Positions 38,801 through 51,308 are shown, counted from the first letter of the stretch. The stretch is DNA of 64,000 nt from DATHTC01 sp963746805 (GCA_963746805.1 CAVVCQ010000008.1:186001-250000); one strand, 5' to 3'. The notes: generated by a model not told the origin, from the letters alone. Made by a program: numbers and translations.

Positions 38801-41800
38801 CGTCGAGGCGACCGCTGAGCTGAAGGATGAAGTAGTCGTTGTCCGTCCCCACCGGGCGCGTGTCGATCGTGAGGTCGCCGCTGACGTCGAGGTGGAAGAG
38901 CGACGTGATGTCGGCGTTGAGCTCGACGTGCACGTCGATGAACACGCCCGCCGGCGACAGCTCGATCGCGCCGTCTGCCTGGAAGACGAGCTCGATCCCG
39001 GGCACGCCGATGGCGAACTGGACGTCGAAGACGAACTGGAACGTCGTCCCGCCGGCGCCAGAGCTGAGGCCGATGCCGGCGACGCCCTCGCCCCGGGCGA
39101 AGCCGAGGAAGTCGAAGCCGCCGGACATCACGACGACGACGTAGGGCCCGGCGCTGAGCCGCACGATCGGCCCGGCCGGGTTGTGCAGCAGGTTGAAGAG
39201 GGTCGTCGCGACGAGGATGTTCGGCGCCCGGCCGTCGATCGAGTAGCACCGGCCGGTGCCGCCGGCGCAGGGGCCGAGCCGGTTGAGCAGGTCGTTCGCG
39301 AGATCCGCGAGGACCGGGTTCGGCGTGTCGGCGGGGGTGATCCGACCGTCGATCGCGATGGTGTCGAGGAAGTCCAGCAGGCGCGTCGGGAGGGCGATCT
39401 GCTGGGTGACGCCGGTCGTGTTCAGCAGGACCCGCGCCGACACGAAGAGGTCGAGGCCCGGGACGGAGACGTCGATGTCGACGTCGATGTCGAGGGCGAC
39501 GCCGCTGCCGTTGATCACGAGCGCGCCGAGCGCCTGGATCGAGAGCATCGGCGGGTTCGAGCTGGAGATCACGCCGGTCGTCGGGTTGTACGAGCCGAGA
39601 TCGGGCCCGATCACCATGCGCCCGGCGGTGAGGAGCTTCAGTCCCTGGCTGTCGACCTCGAGGTAGAAGAAGCCGACGAGCGCAAAGACGTCCTGGAGCG
39701 CGACTGCACCGACCAGCTGTAACTGGAAGATGAAGTCGTCGTAGCCGAGGAGGATCGGGTTGTTCCTGTCGCCGGTGAAGACCTCGTAGCCGACCTGGTC
39801 GGCGCCGGCCTCGCCGTCGCTGTCGGGGAAGCTGGCGATGAAGTCGATCGGGCTGAAGCCGCCGCTCGTGCTCGCGCCGACGTTGAACGCCGCTGCGAGG
39901 CTGCCGACCGCGGTGAAGCCGGGGATGCCCACGAAGCCGAAGAGGTCGATGTCGACGAGCCCGGCGACGTAGACGCCGAGGCTCGGCGGCTGGCCGCCGC
40001 CCGAGCCGGTCCCGACCTCGATCCCGACGAAGAGGCCGAGGTCGAGGTCGTTGATCGCGAACCCGATCGCCTTGGGGCGGCCGCCCAGGCCGTCGTTGAA
40101 CGCGAGCGGAGCGCCGAGCGACCCGTCCGGGTTCATCGCGAAGTCGCCGCGGTCGATGAAGCCGTTGCCGTTCGAGTCGTGGATGTACGGCCCGTTGAAG
40201 CCGATGAAGCCGTAGACGTTGGCGGCGCCGATCGTGAGGATCTTGAGCTCCTTGGTCGTCCCGTCGGCGAGCGTCACCTCGGTGGTCGGGCCGAGCTCGA
40301 AGCCGAGGCTGCCGCTCAGCGTGACGACGCCGAGCACGTCCAGGGTCATGAACCCGATCCCGGCCTTGACGAGCAGGCCGTCCATCGTCAGGTCGACGGT
40401 GATGTCGTCGCCGGTGATGGAATCGCGCGCGCCCGTCTTCACGCCGAACCCGCCCTCGCCGAACGTCGCGATGAAGTCGACCACCGGCAGGAGCGGGAAG
40501 CCGGCCAGCAGCGGCGTCGAGATGTTCAGCTCGACGGTGATGTCCTCCGCCCGCATCACGAGGTATTCCTCGAGCCCGACGAGGCCGATGAAGTTGGCCT
40601 CGCCCTTGAGGGCGATGTACCGCGACGGGTCGATCGGGTTGATCGGCGTCATGAACGCGAGCCCGAACGTGAGGTCGTCGATCACGAGGCCGATCGCCTC
40701 GTCGTTCGTCTCGGCGTCGACGATCTGGTGCGTGACCGGGTCGCGGTCGATCAGCCCGTTGCCGTTCGCGTCGATCCAGTACGGGCCGTTGACGCCGAAG
40801 AAGGCCTGGAGGTCCTTGCCGCCGACGGTGAGGAACGCGAGATCCTTCTCGGTCGCGCCGAGCACGCTCTCGAGCTCGGCGGGCAGTCCGAGCTGGCTGA
40901 CGATCTCGCCGATCGGGAGGATCGCGTCGGCGAGCTGCACGTGGTGCACCCGCCCGATCTCGAAGTAGATCGCGCCGTCGATGTAGACGAACTGGCCGAG
41001 CTCGATGTGGACGTTCTCGGCGCCGCCGCCGATGAGGAAGCCGTCGAAGGTGAGGACGACGGGATCGGTGGTCGTCCCGGTCTGGATCGGGTAGCCGTCG
41101 GGATCCGTGTCGGCGTCGCCGTCGGGGCCCGTCGAGTCCGGGAACGACTTCAGGTAGTCCACGGCCGGGGCGGGAGCCGTCGGCGGGGCCGTCGGGAACC
41201 GCGTGCCGAGGTTCACCTCGACGCGGACGCCGTGCCCGGAGAGCTCGATCCCGGGGATGCCGAGCAGGCCGATGTCGTCCGCCTCGGCCTTGAGCGAGAA
41301 GAGCTTCGGCAGGATCGCGTTGAGCGGGAGGAGCAGCGGGTCGATGAACGGCACCGGGTTCATCAGCAGGAACCCGAGCGTCAGGTTCCCGACGAAGAAG
41401 CCGACCGCCGAGTCGGGGAGCTCGTCCTCGGACAGGATCCCGTCGTCGTCGGTCTCGAGGCTCCAGCCGGAGAGGCCCGACGCGTAGCCGACGAAGACGC
41501 TCGCGCCCGAGGTGCCGACCTGGAGCGTGTTCACCGCGAGGTTCCAGAGCGTCCGGAAGTCGGTGGACCGGCCGAACGAGCCGTTGTCCGTGTCGGTCAC
41601 GTTGGTGATCGACGCGAGCAGCGGGACGGACGCTGCGGTCAACGGGGTCAGGCCGGTGGCGATGTCGACCTGGAGCACCGGGCCGAGCCGGAACGAGAAC
41701 GCGCCCGAGATGTGGACGAAGTCGGAGATCTGGAGGAGCAGCTTGTCGGCGGAGACGCCGATCAGCGGCGTGCCGTCGAAGTCGATCAGGACGGGCATCG

Positions 41801-44800
41801 TCGTCGTGCCGGTGCGCACCTCGTACCCGTTCGTGTCGGGGAACGAGGCCTTCCAGTCGACCGTCGGAACCGGCGTCCCCGGCGGCACACCGACCCACGA
41901 CGTGCCGAGGTTGATGTCGACGGCGATCCCCCGCGCCGTCACCTCGAGGAAGTCCTCGAGTCCGACGAGCCCCATCGAGTCGGCCCGGGCCTTGAGCGCG
42001 AAGAGCTTCGGGAGCAGCGTGTTGAGCAGGACCTGCGTCGGGTCGCTCGACGGCACCGGGCTCATGGCCAGCAGCCCGATCCGGAGGTTCTCGATGAAGA
42101 AGCCGATCGCGTCGCCGTCGTACTCGAGCGTGGTGTCGTCGTCGCCGGTCAGCGCGTTGAACTCGTCGCGCGAGAGGACGCCGTCCTCGGCTTCGTCCCC
42201 GTCGAGCGTGTACGCCCCGAGGCCCGGCGCCCAGCCGAGGAACACCGACACGCCGGCGGCGCCGAACTCGAGCGTGTTGACCCGGAGGTTGTGGATCATC
42301 GAGAAGTCGGCGGAGCGCCACCGATCCGTCTCCGGATCTGCGACGACGCTCTCGAGCGGGATCAGGTTGAGCGGCGCGAGCGGGCCGACCAGCGGCACGG
42401 CCGACTGCAGGCCGGTGGCCACGTCGACCAGCCGGACCGGGCCGATGCGGACGCTGAAGCTGCCCGTGACGAGCACGGCATCCGAGATCTGGAGCAGCAC
42501 CTTGTCGGCGGAGACGCCGATCAGCGGTGTGCCCTCGAAGGCCAGGAGCACCGGATCGGTGGTCGTCCCCGTCCGCACCTCGTAGCCGCTCGTGTCCGGG
42601 AAGGACGCGACCCAGTCGACCGCCGGGTTCGGCGTGCCGGGCAGCGCGCCCACCCACGGGCTGCCCTGGTTGACCTCGACCGCGATCTCCCGTGCCTGCA
42701 GCTCGAAGTGCTCCTCGAAGCCGACCCACGACGCCGAGGCGGCGTGCGAGTTGAGCGCGAACAGCCGCGGCAGCAGCGGATTCAGGAGCGCCTGCGTCGG
42801 GTCGATCAGCGGCACCGGGTTCATCAGCAGCAGCCCGAGCGCGAGGTTCTCGATCAGGAAGCCGATGGCGTCGCCGTCGTAGACCGGCGTGGTGTCGTCG
42901 TCGCCGGTCAGCGCGTTGAACTCGTCCCGCGTCAGCACGCCGTCCTCGTCGCCGTCGATCGTGTACGCGCCGAGGCCCGGCGCCCAGCCGAGGAAGATGG
43001 TCACGGCGGACGCCCCGAACTCGAGCGTGTTGACCCGCAGGTTGTGGATCATCGAGAAGTCGGCCGAGCGCCACATGTCCGTCTCCGGATCCGCGACGAC
43101 GCCCTCGAGCGGGATCAGGTTCAGCGGCGCGAGTGGGCCGACCAGCGGCACGGCCGACTGCAGGCCGGTGGCCACGTCGACCATCCGCACCGGGCCGATG
43201 CGGATGCTGAAGCTGCCCGTCACCAGCACCGCGTCCGAGATCTGGAGCAGCACCTTGTCGGCGGAGACGCCGATCAGCGGCGTGCCCTCGAAGGCCAGGA
43301 GCACCGGGTCGGTGGTCGTCCCCGTCCGCACCTCGTAGCCGGCCGCGTCGTCGGTGCCGGCGCCGTCGGTGTCGGGGAACGATGCCTCCCAGTCCACGGC
43401 CGGGTTCGGCGTCCCCGGCAGCGCGCCCACCCACGGGCTGCCCTGGTTGACCTCGACCGCGATCCCGCGCGCCTGCAGCTCGAAGTGCTCCTCGAAGCCC
43501 ACCCACGAGGCGGAGTCGGCGTGGGAGCTCAGCCCGAACAGCCGCGGCAGGATCGCGTTCAACGTCGCGAACGCCGGGTTGAGCAGCGGCACCGGGTTCA
43601 TCACGAGCATCCCGAGCGCCAGGTTCTCGACGAAGAAGCCGATCGCGTCGCCGTCGTAGACCGGGGTCGTCGAATCGTCGCCGGTGAACGCGTTGAACTC
43701 GGCCCGCGACAGGATCCCGTCGGCGTCGCCGTCGATCGTGTACGCACCGAGCCCCGGTGCCCAGCCGAGGAACACCGACACGGCGGAGGCGCCGAACTCG
43801 AGCGTGTTCACCCGGAGGTTGTGGATCATCGAGTAGTCGGCCGAGCGCCACATGTCCGTCTCGGGATCGGCGACCGCGCCCTGCAGCGGGATCAGGTTGA
43901 GCGGCGTGAGCGCGCCGACCAGTGGGACGGACGACTGCAGGCCGGTCGCCACGTCGACGAGCCGCACGGGGCCGAGGCGGAAGCTGAACGATCCGGTCAC
44001 GAGCACCGCGTCGGAGATCTGCAGCAGCACCTTGTCCGCCGACACGCCGACGAGCGGGGTCCCTTCGAAGTCGAGGAGCACCGGGGCAGTGGTGGTGCCG
44101 GTGCGCACCTCGTAGCCGGCCGCGTCGTCGGTGCCGGCGCCGTCGGTGTCGGGGAACGACGCTTCCCAGTCCACGGCCGGGTTCGGCGTGCCTGGCAGCG
44201 CGCCGATCCACGGCGAGCCCTGGTTGACCTCGACGGCGATGCCGCGCGCCTGCAGCTCGAAGTGCTCCTCGAACCCGACCCACGAGGCGGAGTCGGCGCG
44301 AGAGTTGAGCGCGAAGAGCCTCGGCAGGATCGGGTTCAACGTCGCGAACGCCGGCGGGATCAGCGGCACCGGGTTCATCACCAGCATCCCGAGGCGCAGG
44401 TTCTCGATGAAGAACCCGATCGCGTCGCCGTCGTAGACGGGCGTGCTGTCGTCGTCGCCGGTCAGCGCGTTGAACTCGTCCCGCGACAGCACGCCGTCCG
44501 CGGCCTCGGGCCCGTCCAGCGTGTACTCGCCCAGGCCGGGCGCCCAACCGAGGAACACGGTCACGGCCGACGTCCCGAACTCGAGCGTGTTGACCCGGAG
44601 GTTGTGGATCATCGAGTAGTCCGCCGAGCGCCACATGTCCGTCGCGGGATCCGCGACCGCGCCCTGCAGCGGGATCAGGTTGAGCGGCGCCAGTGGGCCG
44701 ACGAGCGGGACCGTCGAATCCAGGCCGGTCGCGACGTCGACGAGCCGCACGGGGCCGACCCGGATACTGAAGCTGCCCGTCACCAGCACGGCGTCGGAGA

Positions 44801-47800
44801 TCTGGAGGATGACGTTGTCGGCGGACACGCCGACGAGGGGCGTGCCCTCGAAGGCGAGGAGCACCGGGGCGGTCGTGGTGCCGGTGCGCACCTCGTAGCC
44901 GGCCGCGTCGTCGGTGCCGGCCCCGTCGGTATCGGGGAACGACGCTTCCCAGTCCACGGCCGGGTTCGGCGTCCCCGGGAGCGCACCGACCCACGGCGAG
45001 CCCTGGTTGACCTCGACCGCGATCCCGCGCCCCTGCAGCTCGAAGTGCTCCTCGAAGCCCACCCACGAGGCGGAGGCGGCATGCGAGTTGAGCGCGAACA
45101 GCCGCGGCAGGATCGCGTTCAGCGCCGCCGCCGACGGGCTGAGCAGCGGCACTGGATTCATGACCAGCATCCCGAGGCGGAGGCTCTCGATGAAGAACCC
45201 GATCGCGTCGCCGTCGTACACCGGCGTGGTGTCGTCGTCGCCGGTCAGCGCGTTGAACTCGTCCCGCGATAGCACGCCGTCCGCGGCCTCGGGCCCGTCG
45301 AGCGTGAACTCGCCGAGGCCAGGGGCCCAGCCGAGGAAGACGGTCACGCTGCTGGCGCCGAACTCGAGCGTGTTGACCCGCAGGTTGTGGATCATCGAGT
45401 AGTCCGCCGAGCGCCACATGTCCGTCGCGGGATCCGCGACCGCGCCCTCGAGCGGAATCGTGTTCAGCGGCGTGAGCGGCCCGACCAGCGGGATCGTCGA
45501 CTTCAGTCCGGTGGCGACGTCGACCAGCCGCACCGGGCCGACGCGGATGCTGAAGCTGCCCGTCACCAGCACCGCGTCGGAGATCTGGAAGATGACGTTG
45601 TCGGCGGACACGCCGACGAGGGGCGTGCCCTCGAAGTCGAGGAGCACGGGAGCCGTGGTCGTGCCCGTCCGCACCTCGTAGCCCGCCGCATCGTCGGTGC
45701 TGGCACCGTCGGTGTCGGGGAACGACGCCTTCCAGTCGACTGCCGGGTTCGGCGTGCCCGGCAGCGCGCCCAGCCACGGCGATCCCTGGTTGACCTCGAC
45801 GGCGATTCCCCGCGCCTGCAGCTCGAAGTGCTCCTCGAACCCGACCCACGAGGCCGAGTCGGCGCGCGAGTTGAGCGCGAAGAGCTTCGGCAGGATCGCC
45901 GTCAGCGTCGCCTGGCTCGCGCCCAACGGCACCGGGGTCATCGCGAGCAGGCCCAGGCGGAGGCTCTCGACGAAGAACCCGATCGCGTCGCCGTCGTACA
46001 CCGGCGTGGTGTCGTCGTCGCCGGTCAGCGCGTTGAACTCGTCCCGCGAGAGGATGCCGTCCGCGTCGCCGTCGATCGTGTAGTCGCCGAGGCCCGGCGC
46101 CCAGCCGAGGAACACCGACACGCCCGAGGCGCCGAACTCGAGGGTGTTGACCCGAAGGTTGTGGATCATCGAGAAGTCAGCCGCGCGCCACATGTCGGTC
46201 TCGGGATCCGCCACCGCGCCCTGGAGGCGGATCGTGTTCAGCGGCGCCAGCGGGCCGACGAGCGGGGTCGACGAGTTCAGCCCCGTCGCGACGTCGACCA
46301 GCCGCACCGGGCCCACCCGGATGCTGAACGACCCCGTCACCAGGACGGCGTCCGAGATCTGCAGCAGCACCTTGTCCGCCGACACCCCGACCAGAGGCGT
46401 CCCCTCGAAGGCGAGCGTCACCGGAGCGGTGGTCGTCCCGGTCTGCACCTCGTAGCCGTCCGTGTCGGGGAAGGACGCGACCCAGTCGACCGCCGGATTC
46501 GGCGTGCCCGGCAGCGCGCCCAGCCACGGCGAGCCCTGGTTGACCTCGACCGCGATCCCGCGCGCCTGCAGCTCGAAGTGCTCCTCGAACCCGACCCAGG
46601 ACGCCGAGGCGGCGGACGAGTTCAGCGCGAACAGCCGAGGCAGGAGCAGGTTGAGCCCGACGTGAGGCGACCCGGCAGCAAAGGGTGCCGGGTTCATCGA
46701 CAGCAGCCCGAGCGCGAGGTTCTCGATCAGGAACCCGATCGCGTCGCCGTCGTACACCGGCGTGCTCGAATCGTCGCCGGTCAGCGCGTTGAACTCGGCC
46801 CGCGACAGGATGCCGTCGGCGTCGGTGACGAAGTTCCAGTCGGAGATGCCGGGCGCCCAGCCGAGGAAGACGCTGACCCCGGAGGCGCCGAACTGGATCG
46901 TCCGGACGGGGACGTTGTAGAGGATCGAGTAGTCGGACGAGCGGCCGAGCGTCTGGCCGCCGGGGTCGTCGGCGGACGCCGGGATCAGTGCCAACGCGCT
47001 GGCGAGCGCGGGGTTGAACGTCGGCGCCGCGGTCAGGCCGGTGACGATGTCGACGTACTCGACGGGGCCGGCCCGGAAGCTGAAGCTGCCCGAGATGTGC
47101 ACGGCGTCGGAGATGCGGAGCAGCGTGCGGTCGGCGGAGAAGCCGACCACCGGCTTGCCCTCGAAGTCGAAGACGGGGTCGTCGCCGGGGACGATCAGCA
47201 TGAATCCGCCGGGCCCGAACGACTTGACCCAGTCGATCACGGGAGCCGGCGAGCCGACCGGCGCGGTCGGATCCCACTGCTTGCCCTGGTTGACCTCGAG
47301 GCCGAGGGACAGCGCCTGGAGGGCGAACTCGTCGATGTTGACGAGGCCGAGGCTGTCGATCGCCCCGCTCAGCGCGTAGAAGCGCGGCTTGACGAGCGCG
47401 TCGAAGGTCGTCACGCCGGTCCTGCCGCCCGAGAGGAGCAGGAAGCCGATGTCGCCGCCCGAGAGGAGGAAGCCCTTGCTGCCGGAGCCGAGCTCGTCGA
47501 GGTCGATGACGTCGTCCCCGTCGGTGTCCGTCCAGTCGAACCCGTCGCCGAAGAAGATGTTCAGGTTCGTGGCGGCGATCTGGAACGAGGTGACCGGCAG
47601 GTTGTAGATCGTCGCCCAGTCGGCGCTGCGGCCGAAGGCGCCCGTGTCGGTGGCGAGCACCGGGATCCCGGCAACCGCGGCAGCCAGTGCCGCCGGCGGC
47701 GAGCCGGCCCAGCCGGTCGCGACGTCGACGGTCATCGTCCCGCCGCGCGCGAACGTGAAGGTCGCGGACAGGTGGACGACGTCGGAGACCGTGATGCTGG

Positions 47801-50800
47801 CCGGGACGGACACCGAGACGAGCGTGCTCGGCGAGTTGAACGTCTTCGTGCCGACGGCCAGCGGGTTGGCGCTGTGGTTGAGCCAGCTGTCGTCGTCCGC
47901 CGTGTCGTAGAGGACGACCGTGATCGAGTCGAGGCCGAGGTCGAGCTCCCCGAAGGCGACGAACTCGGGGTTCGAGAACGTGCCGTCGAAGGCGTGCCAC
48001 GCGCGCGTCCCTGCCGTGAAGATCGCCAGCGCGAAGACGCCGAGGGTGCCTTCGATCCCGATCGGGTTGTCGAGCGGCTCGACGCCGACGAAGCCCGTCT
48101 GACCGGGCCCGCCCGGGCCGCTGACGGTGAGCACGTTGGCGGACACCGCGGCCTCCGGCGTGCCGTTCGTCGGCGTGACCGTGTGGGCCGTGCGGGCGAA
48201 GTCGAAGTCGCCGCTGACCTTCACGAAGCCGACGGCGCTGACCGTGAGCGTCCCGGCGCCGTCCGTGACCGTGCCGGTGAGCCCGGCACCGCTCTCGAAG
48301 TCGAAGGAGTCGTCGGCGGTCGGCGCGCCCGTCAGGCTCTCGACCGCGGAGAACTGCGCCGTCCTCCCGCTGCCGGTGTAGGAGCCGGCGTTGACCCCGG
48401 TGATCTTCCAGACGGCGGCCACGTCGGCGACCGTCAGCGTGTCGTCGCCGTCGCCGCCGTCGATCGTGAGCGAGCCGGTGAAGGCCGCCGGCAGGGAGCT
48501 GATCGTGATCGTGTCGCCGCCGCCGCCTGCGTTCACCGTCAGGCTCGTGACGGTGCCTGGCGCGGTGAGCAGGAGATCCTCGCCGATGCCGATGTCGACG
48601 AGCAGATTCGCGCCCGAGGTCTGGATCGTGATCGTGTCGGCGCCGTTCGTCCCCGTGAACGTCTTCGCCCCGGCGGTGGCGTCCTCAGTCGGCTCGAGGC
48701 CGATGTAGGTGATGACGTCGCCGTCGCGCGAGATCGTGCCCGATGTCGGCCCCGTCACCGTGAACGCGGTGAGCGCGAAGGAGCCGCTGCCCAGGACGAG
48801 CGTGTCGTAGCCGCCTGCACCGCCGTCGACGGTGCCGCTCAGCGATCCGCCCGCTTCGAATACAAAGGTGTCCTCGTTTGCCGCTGCGCCTTCGAACTCG
48901 TCGACCCCCGTGAAGGCGACCCCACCGACCGTGCCGCTCCCCGGCCCGGTCACTGACCACACGACATCCAGCGGAGGCCCGCGGATGGTGTCGGTCCCGC
49001 CGTGGCCGTTGAACAGGATCGGGAGCCCGAGAGTGTTCGGAAGGGAGCTGATCTCGAGAAAGTCGTTACCGCTGCCGCCGTGGATGGTCAGGCCGCTCAC
49101 CGTCGAGATCGAGCGGGACTCGGTCAGGCCGTTGAGCGACAGCCCGATCAGGCCGAGCGCGAAGGTGAGCAGCAGCAGGTTGTCCGCGTCGCTCAGATGG
49201 ACCTCCCACGCCTCCGGCGCAGCCGCCGGCGCCGCGACACCGGCAGGCGCGTCGCCACGCGGCGCCAGCGTCCCAGTCAGGCCTGGCGCGGCGATCTCGG
49301 CGGCGCCCTGGTCGAGCCCGGAGGTGGGTCCGAGCCCGCGCAGCACCGCGGTGAGGAGATCCATCCCGCCCGTGTGAAGCGGGGAGCCCTCGACGTACCA
49401 GCCCCAACCGGCGGCGTCCGCGTCGACGGTGACCACCCGCCCGTAGCTCTGCACGAGCGTTTGCCCGGGCAGGTCGGCGATCGCGAACGTGATCGCGTCC
49501 GGTGGAGCCGCGTCGCCCGGGCCTGCTCTGGAGGCCCGGAGCTCGGCCGCCTGCCCGGCGACCGCGGCCAGGGTCGCAGCGTCGAGCGCACCGGCGGCGC
49601 CGGCCGAGATCGGCGCGCCGTCGGCATTCAAGGCGGGTTGTTCCAGGCCGGCGAAGCGGATGACGACGCCGTCGACCGTGACGGTGCCCGAGCCCTCGCC
49701 CGTGGATGCCGCCTCCGCGCTCGCGTACGAGCCGGCGAGGAAGAGCCGGTCGGAGCCGCCGGCCCCGCCGTCGACGACACCGCTGACGGAGCCGCCCTCC
49801 TCGAAGACGAACGTGTCCTGGTTGTCGGCGGCGCCCTGCAGGTCCTCGACGCTCGAGAACGCGACGCCCGCGACGGAGCCCGCGTTCTTGCCGTCGATCG
49901 TCCAGGTCGTGTCCGTCGACGGGCCCTCGACCGCATCGAGGCCGTCGCCGCCGTCGAAGGTGACGGAGCTCTCGATGAACCGCGCGGTCGAGTCGATCCG
50001 CAGGCGATCGCGTCCGTTGCCGCCCTTGATCTCGATCCCGCGAAACGTGCCGAACTGCCGTTGGTCGAGGAAGCCGTTGATGGTGATCGCGGCCTCGCTC
50101 TCCGTGGCGGCGAGCTCGATCGCGTTGTCGAGGTCGGACGCGAGCGTGACGACCCAGGACTCGACCTCGTCCGCGGCGGCCGACGTGGCGGCATCGCCGG
50201 CCGGCGACGCGATCGTCTCGGGCGCTGCTTCGGCGGCGGCCGGCGCCACCTCGGCTGCAGGCTCGGCGGCGATCGTCTCGTCCGCCGGCGCCGCAGCGGC
50301 TTCGGCCGCCTCGGGGGGTGTCGCAGACTCGGCGGGGGCCTCGGGCGGCGCGGGCGGCGCCTCGCCGGTGCCCTCGGTCCCGGTCACCGCGGCGTCCTCG
50401 GCGGCGGGCGGCGTGGCCGGCTCGGGCTCGTCGAGGAAGCCGCGGGGCGCCTCTTCCTCGGTGGTCGGGTACTGCGCGGCCGCGGCCGGGTCGGACGCGG
50501 TCACTGCCGGGGCCGGTTCGGTCGCCGTCGGGGCCGACTCGACGGCGGGCGCCGCCGTGGCCGGGACGAGGGCGTCGGCCGGGAGCTCAGGGGTGAGCCC
50601 GATCGTGTTGTCGACGACGGGCACCTCGGCGAACGGGTCGGCTTTCGGCGTCGCCGGCTTCTGCGCGGGAACAACCGAGTACCGGTTCGTGACCACCGGG
50701 ACCGAGACGCGCGTCCTCTCACGCGACGTGCGCGCCGCAGTGGCGGGTGCGGGTGTTCGTGCCTCATGCGCCTGCGCAACCGGCGCGCGGCGCGGCTCCG

Positions 50801-51044
50801 GAGCGACGCGGACGTGCGCGACCGGCGCGGGCTTGGCGGCCCGGGCCGGCGGGGGCAGCGTGAGCTCGGGGAAGACGACCGACGGGAACGCCAGCTCCGG
50901 CAGCGACGTCACCGTCGTCGTCGGCGCGGGCAGGAGGAGGAGCGGAGCGACCGTCGGAGCGACGTAGGTGAAGACGAGCGCGACGAGCCCCACAGCCACG
51001 AACCAGAGCCGGACCGTCCGGTACCGGAGCGAGGCCAAGCCCAT
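26853..51044 (-). CDS. Giant repeat-built calcium-binding surface protein, about 8,060 residues (three frame breaks)
   Basis: One reading of 24.2 kb broken by one-base shifts near 34071, 33512 and 29876, across each of which the repeats continue. N-terminus: signal/anchor segment at residues about 10-35 (LWFVAVGLVALVFTYVAP), Pro/Ala-rich linker to about 290, RTX-like beta domains (IKGGNGRDRLRID) to about 1000. Residues about 1250-3050: near-identical modules of 250-261 residues with EF-hand-like loops (DGDADGILSRDE), then divergent copies to about 3800 and a long beta region. RTX repeats (GGSGNDSLIGGANDD) at about 4350-4420, many nested ones to 5650, Calx-beta-like strands (STRVSESGAGDSYTIVL), more RTX blocks, an Ig-like domain and a FIMAH-like helical end. 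No LPxTG. Probably a calcium-dependent adhesin or matrix protein. ATG 51044 gives the best signal segment; ATG 51089 is possible. Function is inferred. Confidence 0.8.
28165..30260 (-). repeat. C-terminal RTX-type nonapeptide blocks of the giant protein
   Basis: Clusters of GGxGxDxux repeats: GNDIVLGGRGSDTVHGGTGND (near 30010), GDTIAGGTGNDVIFGQMGDD (near 29460), GESGDDVVHGQTGSDRIWG (near 28870) and GQDVLFGDTGHDWLVGG (near 28260). Such repeats fold into calcium-loaded parallel beta-rolls in RTX proteins. Confidence 0.75.
37790..38000 (-). repeat. Central RTX repeat block of the giant protein
   Basis: An uninterrupted run of nonapeptides GGxGNDxLx: LNGADGNDTLVGGSGNDSL, IGGANDDYLDGRGGVDSLN, GGTGNDILFG. 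This is the clearest calcium-binding beta-roll in the protein. Confidence 0.8.
41900..47300 (-). repeat. Tandem modules of about 750-783 bp within the giant gene
   Basis: The 16-nt anchor CCCTGGTTGACCTCGA begins at 42664, 43441, 44218, 45001, 45784, 46534 and 47284 (plus-strand coordinates), giving intervals of 777, 777, 783, 783, 750 and 750 bp, all multiples of three. Each module encodes GFEEHFELQARGIAVEVNQG, then PGTPNPAVDW, GTPLVGVSADKVLLQISDAV, TGSFSIRVGPVRLVDVATGL, SMIHNLRVNTLEFGAS, VFLGWAPGLG, the EF-hand-like loop with EFNALTGDDD, and LFALNS. Six copies are nearly identical at DNA level by eye; the seventh and the copies below 41900 are divergent. The 783-bp copies carry a DDAAGYEV-type insertion. 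Confidence 0.9.
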
Positions 51045-51260
51045 CGTCTCGAAGTCCCCTGTTAGACCCCCGGTAACCAGCTCTCCCATCCTCCCCTAGC
51101 TCAGGCGCCCGCCTGAGCCGCAAAGCGGCGAGCCGTCCGGAGCCTCTTGCGAAACTGGCCAGAAGTCAATAGGCCGTTCGGCCCACCGTCAGGAATCAGG
51201 TCAGCCCTGTCCTGAAGGCAGACCAGCCGCGTTCACAAGTCATATTCTCGTTGTCAATGG
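51045..51260 (-). promoter_or_regulatory. Structured leader of the giant gene
   Basis: A long upstream region relative to its neighbours. On the minus strand it starts in an AT-richer patch (51230-51260, TTGACA at 51258-51253), then carries the hairpins GCCGC-TTT-GCGGC (51131-51119) and GCTCAGGCG-GG-CGCCTGAGC (51118-51099), then AGGATGGGA and GGTTACCGGGGGTC. It shares a block with the DUF4082 leader. An upstream ATG (51089) lies inside it. Two stacked hairpins plus conserved blocks suggest an RNA switch or attenuator, but I cannot match it to a named class. Confidence 0.35.
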
Positions 51261-51308
51261 TTTCTTGCTGGTCAAACCCGATGCTGACGCTCGACATCGG
51301 GTCGAGGT

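Noticed and set aside
41900..47300. CRISPR-like regular repeats
   Set aside because: The repeat unit is a 750-783-bp coding module in frame, not a short palindromic repeat with spacers, and no cas gene is present.
51060..51180. GEMM (cyclic-di-GMP-I) or ydaO (cyclic-di-AMP) riboswitch before the giant gene
   Set aside because: Fragments such as CGCAAGAGGC and GGTTACCG recall pieces of GEMM, but the order and the GCAAA-type core do not match, and the ydaO consensus is not met either. Left as an unnamed structured leader.
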